Shown here: piece after piece, positions 44,606 through 52,369 of the stretch
How the letters are laid out: each line of letters opens with the position of its first letter
How positions within the stretch are numbered: the stretch's first letter is position 1
Assembly: GCA_028277515.1 (NCBI GenBank)
Contig: JANQGC010000045.1
Coordinates: forward strand, 1-64,000
DNA: 64,000 bases
DNA from: Anaerolineae bacterium
GTDB taxonomy: Bacteria; Chloroflexota; Anaerolineae; Promineifilales; Promineifilaceae
Direction of reading: 5' to 3'
Program-made: the position numbers and the translations under genes
Notes under the pieces: model-generated
Seen by the model: only the letters and a program-made list of their open reading frames with translations
Told to the model about the DNA's origin: nothing
Database searches by the model: none

Positions 44606-46813
44606 TTACTCATGGCCATAACGAAATATTTGTCCAGCCTCCAACGAAACTGGCTCATCAACAAGGATGAACGTGATATCATTGAACTCATCCAGGAGCG
44701 TCAGTTGGATATAATGCTCACCAGGAGCCAGTTCATGCTCAAAATAAAATGGGGTTGAACCTGTGGATAAGAGATCCGAAGTTTCAAAAACCTCCTGGTG
44801 AATCAACTTATCGTCTATGGCCAGCGTTAATTCTAACTGGGGACCCAAGATCGAACTCAAGTAATTTGATCGGCCGGGTGCTTCACCTAGATCGGCGACA
44901 ATGGCCTGGGTCATTGCCGGAGGATCGGGATATCTTGTAAATGGTAGAGCGGTGAGTAAAACCTGCAGAACCATGATTAAGGCTAGAAGGGCAAAAGCCA
45001 TTAAATAATTTCGCCAGTTAATGTCCTTTAATATTCGCCTTTGTTCTAAATTAGCCTCTTCAACATCGAGCGATTTTGATGTTTTAGAGGATAAACTGAA
45101 AACGTTGGAAAAATCATCAGGCGGAACCCAATGAGCAAGAATTGGCTCATTGGCATATGGCCTTCGCAAACGAGGAACTCTTTCCCGAACCAGGCGCTGT
45201 TCTGTCCATAAGTTACCTTCCCTGTTATTACAATCATCTGCCGGACAGCCAACTACCTGAACATCATTCGCACCGGCTTTTAAGGTATTTCCTAACAAAT
45301 CAGGTGGTAAAGTGCCTACACAGGGCAAAGTGATCACTTCGACGGCCGTTCCCCCAACGCTGTCAATCGAATGATCCAAATAAGGTGCCGCTCCATGAGC
45401 AGCGTGTCTCTCACAAGTAAAGACAATGCTAAACTGTTCATTGATCGACCGTGCTTTAGCCTGTTCAACCTTATAGGAAACCTCTCGCCACAAATGTTCG
45501 GGGGGCACTTCTCCCAATGTGACCGCAACCACATCGCAAGACCCAACACAAATACCACAGGAAACGCATAAATCAGGATTTGCCACAGCGACAAATTTGT
45601 GCCTTTTGCCATCTGTACGCTCCACCATCTCAATTGCTATATAAGGGCAATCGACAGCACAAAGTGTGCAACCGGTACAACGTTCTTGAATGATTCTTAC
45701 CTTTGGCTGTTCATTATTGGTAACGGAAGCGTCCGGCTTTGCTCGACGGTTAAACTTCAACCATGGTAATACGGTAGAAATAAGAATGATAACAACCAGG
45801 CTTCCCCAAAGCATCCTACTAAAGACCGGATTGCCGCTGGCCGGAAGATAAAACAGAAATAAGGGATCAATCGTTACCGGACCGGGTAATTGTTCCAGGT
45901 TACCTTGGGGCAGCATCCCAACCGGAAATAATAATCCCACAAGAAGAACAACGATGGCTACACCCACCGTCCAATATGCAGGAGGTAACCATTTCGGCCG
46001 GTTGAGGCGTTTGATATGCAGCCAGAAGAATACCGCCGCAATGAAAAACATCAAGAGGTGAATGCCAAAAACAGATAAAAATAAGGGCCAGCTAATGCCC
46101 GATATGTCAGCTTTGGTAATCAAGGCCATATAGGAAGCGGCAAAGGGGGTGAGGGTTTGTAAAAAATTGACGAAACTATCGTTGATTAGTTGTGCGCGTT
46201 GGTCCCAAATCAACCAATAACCTGTGACGCCGGCGAACCAGAGCACGATCGTCATCACAATTCCCGTCACCCAGGCCAACCATCGAGAACCCCGGAAACG
46301 TTCCATAAATAAGATCCGGTAGGCATGAAGTAAGGTTGTGATGATCAAGGCACCTGATGCATAACGATGGATAGCGCGAATCGTTCTGGCAATAAATGGA
46401 CCCTCAATTCGGGCCAGAACATCATTGTAAGAAGCATCAAATCCGTATTTGTAAAATAAGTAAAGATAGAACCCTGTCAATCCAATGATAATCAATAAAA
46501 GGGTAGCGATCGTTCCTGTATGGTAAAAAGGATTTAATTGATCGGAACCAATCAGTCTATTAGCCGGTCGTTCAATCCAGAGGGCGATTCTTTCCAAATA
46601 TTGTAACCATCGGCCTCTTTTTGGAACCCAGTGCTGAAGAGTCGCCGGGAATTGTTCAACCCCGCCTTCCAACTGATCCCAGCGTAAATGTAAATCGTGG
46701 TCGCTACCTTTCCTGGCCTTCGACTGCGCGCTTCTAGATTTATCTCTCGGCTGTGATGGGTTTTGGTTCTGAAGATTTTTTCCGGATTTGGAATTTGAGT
46801 CGTATTCGTCCAT
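44606..46813 (-). CDS. Cytochrome b-ferredoxin-MvhD-like fusion protein
   Basis: About 735 residues from ATG 46813 (a TTG at 46825 is possible). A basic N-terminal 70 residues precedes a cytochrome b domain (about 75-305) with two bis-His pairs, His149/His163 and His252/His266, each with 13 intervening residues as in bc1-type cytochrome b. A further span (about 338-352) leads to two ferredoxin clusters, CTGCTLCAVDC and CVSCGICVGSC (about 383-430). Next is an MvhD-like domain (about 450-570, FTCERHAA, PCVGTLPPD, VVGCPADDCNNREGN), then a membrane span (about 605-630) and a short extracytoplasmic beta domain. Inference: a quinone-reactive membrane module linking ferredoxin or Hdr/Mvh-type partners to the respiratory chain. 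It ends the ba3 oxidase operon and precedes hdrC. Confidence 0.88.
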   Translation of the reverse strand: MDEYDSNSKSGKNLQNQNPSQPRDKSRSAQSKARKGSDHDLHLRWDQLEGGVEQFPATLQHWVPKRGRWLQYLERIALWIERPANRLIGSDQLNPFYHTGTIATLLLIIIGLTGFYLYLFYKYGFDASYNDVLARIEGPFIARTIRAIHRYASGALIITTLLHAYRILFMERFRGSRWLAWVTGIVMTIVLWFAGVTGYWLIWDQRAQLINDSFVNFLQTLTPFAASYMALITKADISGISWPLFLSVFGIHLLMFFIAAVFFWLHIKRLNRPKWLPPAYWTVGVAIVVLLVGLLFPVGMLPQGNLEQLPGPVTIDPLFLFYLPASGNPVFSRMLWGSLVVIILISTVLPWLKFNRRAKPDASVTNNEQPKVRIIQERCTGCTLCAVDCPYIAIEMVERTDGKRHKFVAVANPDLCVSCGICVGSCDVVAVTLGEVPPEHLWREVSYKVEQAKARSINEQFSIVFTCERHAAHGAAPYLDHSIDSVGGTAVEVITLPCVGTLPPDLLGNTLKAGANDVQVVGCPADDCNNREGNLWTEQRLVRERVPRLRRPYANEPILAHWVPPDDFSNVFSLSSKTSKSLDVEEANLEQRRILKDINWRNYLMAFALLALIMVLQVLLTALPFTRYPDPPAMTQAIVADLGEAPGRSNYLSSILGPQLELTLAIDDKLIHQEVFETSDLLSTGSTPFYFEHELAPGEHYIQLTLLDEFNDITFILVDEPVSLEAGQIFRYGHE

Positions 46814-46904
46814 GTGGACACTCAAAACAAAAAAACGTGAAACAGCAAAAAAAGCTCTCGCTTTTTATCCTCGTTCCACGTTTTTATTTAATTTACAAAC
46901 AGAT

Positions 46905-47330
46905 CTAGTTAAGAGTCAACATATAAGCAATCAGATCGTTAATCTCACGAGCTTGCAGTTCCTCACCAAAGTTTAGGTACATAACGCCGGGCGTGTAACC
47001 TTCAACGATATGGGCATCAGGATCGACGATTGATTCTCGCAGATAATCTTCGGCTGAAACGCCTTCTTGATAACTGCCGGCGCGATTGGCTAAGCCGGCG
47101 TGGGAAGGGCCAACCAATACAACATCAGGCTCCAAAGAATGGCAAGTAATACATCCTGGGGCACTTGCCGAACCGATGACGGTTTGATTATACAATTCTT
47201 CACCATTTGCTGCGTCACCTATAGCACCGGAGTCACCACCTTCTGGGGCTTCTTCCCCACCGCCGCCACAAGCAGCCAGCAATAACACCAATACCAAAGT
47301 AAAAACTGTAAAAAACATTCTTTTGTTCAT
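46905..47330 (-). CDS. Cytochrome c lipoprotein
   Basis: 141 residues. Lipoprotein signal with Cys21 in LLLAACGGGG, a short acidic linker, then a class I cytochrome c with heme motif C60-I-T-C63-H64 and a probable Met117 axial ligand in PGVMYLNFG. It is anchored outside the membrane and is a likely electron donor to the ba3 oxidase encoded just upstream. GGAGG precedes the ATG. Confidence 0.92.
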   Translation of the reverse strand: MNKRMFFTVFTLVLVLLLAACGGGGEEAPEGGDSGAIGDAANGEELYNQTVIGSASAPGCITCHSLEPDVVLVGPSHAGLANRAGSYQEGVSAEDYLRESIVDPDAHIVEGYTPGVMYLNFGEELQAREINDLIAYMLTLN

Positions 47331-47412
47331 AGATTGAACCTCCGAATAAAATATTTAAACAGGGAAACCCTTGAGAATGAGACAATTTGGCTCCCCTAAT
47401 TTAAAAATTGAC

Positions 47413-49047
47413 TTACCAGACTCTGAAGCCCGGCGATGTCGCATTAAGATTTGTAAGCAGATAGTATAACACCGGACCGTAAGCAATGATAATTAAAACG
47501 ATAGAAATAGCGATCCAGGGCTTCCAATTATCCAACCATACAGGAACTGGTCCCGGATCCATTGCTTCCGCAACCGGCATTTCTATAGGCTCGCTCAATT
47601 TCTTACGTGAAAAAACTGTACCAAGCATGACGGCGTAGAAAAGCAATCCACTGATTCCTAAAATTGCTCCGCCAATAGCGGCTTCAATGAGCAAGGGTTG
47701 CCAATCCGCTCCAATGTAGGCTGCCGAACTTATCAACGTTCTGCGTGGCATGCCAAAATTTAAACCTAGAATGTGTAGACCGTTACTCATTAACAACATG
47801 CCGATAAACCAGGTCCAGGCCTGCCACAAGGCTAACTTAGGGCTCCATAATGGCTTGCCGGTGAGTTTTGGTACTAACCAATAGGCGATGCCAAAAAAGG
47901 AGAGGGTGACGGCCGAGCCAATGGTCAAATGAAAGTGACCCGACACCCAACTTGTATTGTGAACCGCTAAATTAAGATCATAGGAGGCATTAACCAAACC
48001 ACCAATTCCTCCAAACACAAAGAGGATCATTGCCAGGTTTTGGGCCGTGTAAGACGGATCACCCCAAGGCAATTTACGAATCCATCCCAGCAATCCTGTT
48101 CCGCCATTGGCTCGCCCTCCAATTTCTAGAGATGCGACCACAGTAAATGCGGTGAACATGCTAGGTAAGAACAAAGACCAGGTCAAAATTGCATGAATCG
48201 TCTTATAACCTGATGGTACACCCGGGTCGAGGTATTGGTGATGAAGCCCTACCGGTATGGACAAAGCCAAAAACAACCAGAAGACCAGTCGCGCTAGTGA
48301 TTCACTGAACATCTTACCACCGGCTTGTTTTGGAAGCATGGCATACCAGGAAATATAGGCGGGCAGCAGCCAGAAATAAACAAGTGGATGACCAAAGAAC
48401 CAGAAAAATGTTCTGGCTAATGTCGAATCGATTCCTTCTACTAATCCCAAAGACCAGGGAATAATTTGAAATAAAATCTCCGCTGCCACACCAAGCGTCG
48501 CAATCTGCCACATTAACATGGTGATATTCGCAGCTAAGGCAATGAATGGCGTCCTTTCCCCCGAATGTTCCCGGCGCCAGGTGATCAATGTGTGGAAAAA
48601 GCCCCATCCGGATACCCAGGAACCCACGACTACAAGGGTCAATCCGATGTAAAAGAAAATATTCGCTTCCATTGGCGGATAAAACGTGTAAAGGACTGTT
48701 GCCAGATTTCCTAAAATAGGGATAGCGGCGCTCACTAAGCCAATGACCATTAGGATGAAACCGAGCCAGTGAAGGCGTGGGAGGGTTAGCTCTTTATTTA
48801 AGCTGCGTGGAATGGCAAAAGTAAAAAATCCAACAATGAAAAAAGTTGTCCATACCAGAGCATTGAGAACGCCATGTAAGGTTAATCCCTGATAATAGCT
48901 CCTTATTCCCAGATCACTCAAGGTTGGGTATAAGTTGATCCCAACCGATTGTAATTTTTGCAGTGGGCCAAATAGTCCCCCAATGAAAAGGGCAAGCATA
49001 GCCACGATTAAATTCCATGAAGTCAGTTTGTTTTCACGTGCGTACAT
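47413..49047 (-). CDS. Heme-copper oxidase subunit I, B-type (ba3)
   Basis: 544 residues with about 12-13 spans. LHGVLNALVW holds the low-spin heme ligand. GHPLVYFW supplies a CuB histidine and the cross-linked tyrosine; LHHQYLDPG gives the paired CuB histidines; and SGHFHLTIGSAV carries the heme ligands. The sequence order and the lack of an A-type glutamate motif match ba3 oxidases such as Thermus CbaA. GGAGGAA precedes the ATG. The B-type enzyme suggests high oxygen affinity. Confidence 0.95.
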   Translation of the reverse strand: MYARENKLTSWNLIVAMLALFIGGLFGPLQKLQSVGINLYPTLSDLGIRSYYQGLTLHGVLNALVWTTFFIVGFFTFAIPRSLNKELTLPRLHWLGFILMVIGLVSAAIPILGNLATVLYTFYPPMEANIFFYIGLTLVVVGSWVSGWGFFHTLITWRREHSGERTPFIALAANITMLMWQIATLGVAAEILFQIIPWSLGLVEGIDSTLARTFFWFFGHPLVYFWLLPAYISWYAMLPKQAGGKMFSESLARLVFWLFLALSIPVGLHHQYLDPGVPSGYKTIHAILTWSLFLPSMFTAFTVVASLEIGGRANGGTGLLGWIRKLPWGDPSYTAQNLAMILFVFGGIGGLVNASYDLNLAVHNTSWVSGHFHLTIGSAVTLSFFGIAYWLVPKLTGKPLWSPKLALWQAWTWFIGMLLMSNGLHILGLNFGMPRRTLISSAAYIGADWQPLLIEAAIGGAILGISGLLFYAVMLGTVFSRKKLSEPIEMPVAEAMDPGPVPVWLDNWKPWIAISIVLIIIAYGPVLYYLLTNLNATSPGFRVW

Positions 49048-49064
49048 TCAAGTTCCTCCTGGAC

Positions 49065-49547
49065 CTACTCAACAATCAAACTGCCATACATGGTGTGATG
49101 TCCCGCACCACAATACTCATGACAGATGAAATAATATGTTCCAGGTTCTTCAAAAGATGCAGTTAGAGTCGATACCTGGCCTGGTAACACCATCATGTTG
49201 ATATTGGTGTCGGACAATTTGAACCCATGTTGTACATCCTTACTGGTTAAATAAAAAGTAATTTCTGAACCAGCAGGAATCCTGATCTCGTTCGGTTGAA
49301 AAGTCCAAATTTGGCTAAGAACATAAGCTTCATATTTGCCTGGAGCCAGTTCGCGAACCCGTTCTTCAATAGGATCACCCCAAGGAGAAGCACCAGGTGT
49401 AGCAACTGTATTGGGATCAACAAGCTCATACGGAGAAGGGACCTGAATTCCAAAAGCAATGCTACTAACAGAAATCGCCAGGGCAAATACCACAACCAGA
49501 ATGATTGAGGCGATTATAAATATTTTTTCTGTGCGATCAATATGCAT
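49065..49547 (-). CDS. Heme-copper oxidase subunit II (ba3, CuA)
   Basis: 160 residues: one N-terminal span (about 10-30) and a cupredoxin domain. The CuA site is in CHEYCGAGHHTMYG with the upstream His in VQHGFKLSD. The shortness and single span are typical of the ba3 type. It receives electrons from cytochrome c. It starts one base after the stop of the small subunit gene. Confidence 0.95.
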   Translation of the reverse strand: MHIDRTEKIFIIASIILVVVFALAISVSSIAFGIQVPSPYELVDPNTVATPGASPWGDPIEERVRELAPGKYEAYVLSQIWTFQPNEIRIPAGSEITFYLTSKDVQHGFKLSDTNINMMVLPGQVSTLTASFEEPGTYYFICHEYCGAGHHTMYGSLIVE

Positions 49548-49548
49548 C

Positions 49549-49674
49549 TTACGTTGCCCCTCTCGATAAGAGTGTTAGATATGTACTGCCCCACAAAGCA
49601 ATGATTAATAAAATGAAAATAATCATTAAGGCAATCGTACCTTGCGGTGTTTTATTGCTATCCTTTTTTTTCAT
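49549..49674 (-). CDS. ba3 oxidase small subunit (subunit IIa-like)
   Basis: 41 codons plus stop on the minus strand. A basic start (MKKKDSNKTPQG) is followed by one hydrophobic span (TIALMIIFILLIIALWGS) and a short polar tail. AGGAGG lies 7 bp before the ATG, and the stop is one base before the subunit II start. The size, topology and position match the single-helix subunit IIa (CbaD) of Thermus ba3 oxidase; similarity is by layout rather than by a recognised motif. Confidence 0.8.
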   Translation of the reverse strand: MKKKDSNKTPQGTIALMIIFILLIIALWGSTYLTLLSRGAT

Positions 49675-49784
49675 TTATTTCCTCCTATTTCTTCTTAATA
49701 CTTTCCTTTCTCTTACCTCATTTTTAAGTGAAATTTTGTGCTGAAATTGCCTCCTTTACTGCTTTGTATTAGAAATTCCGTTAG

Positions 49785-49799
49785 AAGTGACAGTCACTT
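49785..49799. promoter_or_regulatory. Palindromic operator AAGTGACAGTCACTT, oxidase operon
   Basis: Perfect 7-bp arms around one base. It is paired with 49833-49847 at 48 bp centre to centre, and matches the pair before the ABC permeases (27566-27627). The site lies upstream of the ba3 operon and downstream of the SCO genes. Confidence 0.65.
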
Positions 49800-49832
49800 A
49801 GATTTATTTACTATCTCTAACATATTACATTT

Positions 49833-49847
49833 AAGTGACTGTCACTT
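49833..49847. promoter_or_regulatory. Palindromic operator AAGTGACTGTCACTT, oxidase operon
   Basis: Second perfect copy, a few bases after the stop of the SCO gene. The AT-rich stretch between the two copies probably holds the oxidase promoter. Confidence 0.65.
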
Positions 49848-49850
49848 TTT

Positions 49851-50561
49851 TCAATTGACCATATGCAAAATATCCTCGGCCATATTTTCTCCGGGCATAT
49901 TGAACGGATAAAGTAAACGAATATATCCCTCCGGATCAACGACCACAACACTAGAGGTATGGCTCATGAGATATCCTGTGGCCTCTGAACCCTCATGTTT
50001 CTCGTAGTAAATTCCAAACGGTGTAGCTGCGGCTGCAATTTCTTCTGCACTTCCCGATAGGCCAATAAAGGACGGATCAAAATGGTTTACATATTCCTGA
50101 ACTAATTGGGGTGAATCACGCTCCGGATCAATGGTAACCATGATTACTTGTACTATATCAGACTCGTCTCCCAACGCGTCATTGGCCTTGGCTAATTCAA
50201 CCATGGTTGCTGGGCAAACATCTGGGCAGAATGTATAACCAAAGTAAATCATGACCGCCTGCCCACGAAAATCATTTAAACTCACCGGATTCCCGTCTTG
50301 TCCGGTTAATGTAAAATTATTCGCACGGTTCGGAGATTGGATAACGGTTCCATGATATACATAAGGTTCCTGAAGATAATTAATCAGCAGCCAACCAGCC
50401 AAAACGCCAAAGACCAGGGCTGTTACCCCTAAAAATATCCATTTTAAGTTCGGGTTGTTTGGCTCATCTTCGGCCGAAACAGTATGATCAACTTGCGAAG
50501 TCAAGATAGATTTCTTCCTTGTTTCAATTTCCCTACCATGGTTTGTTACTTTGGATAACAC
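49851..50561 (-). CDS. SCO1/SenC-family copper chaperone
   Basis: 236 residues: a polar N-terminus, a membrane anchor (about 41-62) and a thioredoxin-fold domain with Cu ligands Cys112 and Cys116 in FCPDVCP and His201 in YLMSHTSS. It delivers copper to the CuA site of subunit II. It starts at a GTG and overlaps the preceding SCO-like gene by 16 bp. It lies directly upstream of the ba3 operon. Confidence 0.92.
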   Translation of the reverse strand: MLSKVTNHGREIETRKKSILTSQVDHTVSAEDEPNNPNLKWIFLGVTALVFGVLAGWLLINYLQEPYVYHGTVIQSPNRANNFTLTGQDGNPVSLNDFRGQAVMIYFGYTFCPDVCPATMVELAKANDALGDESDIVQVIMVTIDPERDSPQLVQEYVNHFDPSFIGLSGSAEEIAAAATPFGIYYEKHEGSEATGYLMSHTSSVVVVDPEGYIRLLYPFNMPGENMAEDILHMVN

Positions 50562-51262
50562 ATGAACAAATGAGCAGCCTCATAAGCCGCTTTTTTTGCT
50601 CCCTTGCTTTGTTGAATTTCTTCAATGATTAATTCCATATCGCTCAAAATTCGTTCAGGGTTTGGTGCTCCCGTTCGGTACTCAGCTCGTAAAATTCCCT
50701 GGCCATCAACCAACATGAACCCGGTATCAAAGACCATATTTCCATCATCTTGCTTATTGAAATACAAACCGAATCCACCGCCTACTACCAGCTTCAAGCG
50801 ATCAATAGGACCGGTGATAAAATGCCAGTTTGTTTGGTCGGCATTAAGTGATTGGGAATATGCTTCAAGCACATCAGGGGTATCATGCTCAGGGTCGACT
50901 GAAATCGTGACTAGTTCGACCGGAAAATCACCTGTCCCAACCTCAGGTAATCTGTCCTGAACCTCTTTCATGATCAATCCTGTTTCGGGACAAGGATCAG
51001 AACAATTTGAATGGGTGATGTTGTACAGAGCAATTTTCCCCCGTAAATCTTCATTGGTAAAGCGGTCGCCGTTTTGATCAACGAAGGAATATCCGGGAGC
51101 CAAAGTAATTCGGGGCAGGACCAGGATCGGCCGAAATGTGGCAAATGCAATGACCGCTATGAGAAATAAACTAAGTATCAAATAGAACAACCAGACAAAT
51201 TTGAATGGCGGTTTTTTAATCTCGCCTGTTTCTGTTCCGGGCACAGAAATTAGCTCGGTCAC
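50546..51262 (-). CDS. Divergent SCO-like protein lacking the copper His
   Basis: About 238 residues from GTG 51262, which has AGGGGAG upstream; GTG 51280 is the alternative. Membrane anchor about 22-45, then a thioredoxin fold with C-S-D-P-C (HSNCSDPCPE). The His expected near GNMVFDTGFMLVD is absent: Phe and Asp occupy the region. It may act as a thiol reductase for CuA cysteines or partner the canonical SCO rather than bind copper. Coupled by overlap to the canonical SCO gene. Confidence 0.8.
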   Translation of the reverse strand: MTELISVPGTETGEIKKPPFKFVWLFYLILSLFLIAVIAFATFRPILVLPRITLAPGYSFVDQNGDRFTNEDLRGKIALYNITHSNCSDPCPETGLIMKEVQDRLPEVGTGDFPVELVTISVDPEHDTPDVLEAYSQSLNADQTNWHFITGPIDRLKLVVGGGFGLYFNKQDDGNMVFDTGFMLVDGQGILRAEYRTGAPNPERILSDMELIIEEIQQSKGAKKAAYEAAHLFMCYPK

Positions 51263-51565
51263 GGTGCTCCCCTTTTCCACATTTGTACTTCATTCTTTCT
51301 CTAATTGGACCCTATATTGCGGGTCAAGTTTACTAAGGAAATAGACAACTTGCCAAAAGTAACAATGTAGCATTATTTGAAAAAAACGAATCAGCAAAAA
51401 ATCATCCATTTCTACGTAAAATCATATTTTATAGCTGGCAAATCCCAAAAAACTCAAATTGTATTACTCATATGAAATTACATTACTTTTTCAAGGGAAT
51501 TTAAAGATTGTGAATAAAAATTTGGTTTTGCTCCAAAAACTGGATCCAGGCTGAAATTCCTGGTT
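51263..51565. other. AT-rich intergenic region
   Basis: 303 bp between the start of the SCO-like operon and the stop of the isopentenyl phosphate kinase gene, both on the minus strand. It must hold the SCO promoter; TTGACC (complement of about 51323-51328) is a possible -35 box. CTGAAA / TTTCAG at about 51552-51570, near the kinase stop, might form a weak terminator. No coding frame is supported. Confidence 0.4.
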
Positions 51566-52363
51566 TCAGGTTGAGTGGATCAGGGTTCCCAATGGTAAAC
51601 CGGGTTCGATAATTGCCCGCAGCACATTTCCCTCCTCTAACCCTGAGAAGATCCGCACTTTTAGATGTGGTTGAATGGTAACCAGGTCAAGCATCGCTTC
51701 AACCTTACTTACCATACCACCAGTGACATCCGTGCCGCGTGAACCGCCTAATGCCTCAGCGATCTCACCCAGGTTTTCTTTCGTTATGAGAGGGATAACT
51801 CGGCCCCTCGCATCCATTACACCCTGCGTCTCACCCGCCAACAGCAGCCAGACAGGATTTAACTGATCGGCAAGATATGTCATCACTTCTTCTGTGGAAA
51901 TGATGGTTCCGCCACGACCAACATCAAAGGCGACATCACCAAATATAACGGGTACGAGGCCCGCTCGCAACGCCCTATCTACTGGCTGGGAGGCAAGCGT
52001 TTGAATACGACCGTCTTTGCACACGGCCGAAGCGGATGGCTGTAAGCTAAGTGCGGGGATGCCGGCTTCTAACAATGCCCCCATCACGAATTCATTTAAC
52101 CGGGAAGCCGCAGAACTCACTTCGCAAAATCCAACCCATTGTTCGGCCGTCCGCACTCCCCGCCGTGTCCCATATTTAGCCCCGGCGACATGGCCAAACG
52201 AACCACTGCCATGACCAATCACCAATTTGATCTGCGGTTGATTGTCTCGTGCCTGTTTAATCTCTCTGGCCAATCGGTTCAGTTCATCCAGCCTGACGGC
52301 CTCCACTCCGGTCTTATCCGTGATCAGCGAGCCGCCAAGTTTTAGAAAAATCACGTTTTTCAT
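51566..52363 (-). CDS. Isopentenyl phosphate kinase
   Basis: Amino-acid-kinase fold protein of 265 aa. It opens with IFLKLGGSLITDK, then VIGHGSGSFGH with His58, the residue that distinguishes isopentenyl phosphate kinases from other members. VIFGDVAFD and TDVTGGMVSKVE follow as expected. It phosphorylates isopentenyl phosphate to isopentenyl diphosphate in the alternative mevalonate pathway, which is established in Chloroflexota such as Roseiflexus. No other isoprenoid gene is near. It starts 6 bp after the hydrolase-LOG fusion gene. Confidence 0.9.
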   Translation of the reverse strand: MKNVIFLKLGGSLITDKTGVEAVRLDELNRLAREIKQARDNQPQIKLVIGHGSGSFGHVAGAKYGTRRGVRTAEQWVGFCEVSSAASRLNEFVMGALLEAGIPALSLQPSASAVCKDGRIQTLASQPVDRALRAGLVPVIFGDVAFDVGRGGTIISTEEVMTYLADQLNPVWLLLAGETQGVMDARGRVIPLITKENLGEIAEALGGSRGTDVTGGMVSKVEAMLDLVTIQPHLKVRIFSGLEEGNVLRAIIEPGLPLGTLIHST

Positions 52364-52369
52364 GGACAG

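Noticed and set aside
44528..44758. 76-aa open frame on the plus strand
   Set aside because: Mostly antisense to the 3' end of the cytochrome b fusion gene, whose domain and membrane pattern continue to the stop at 44606.
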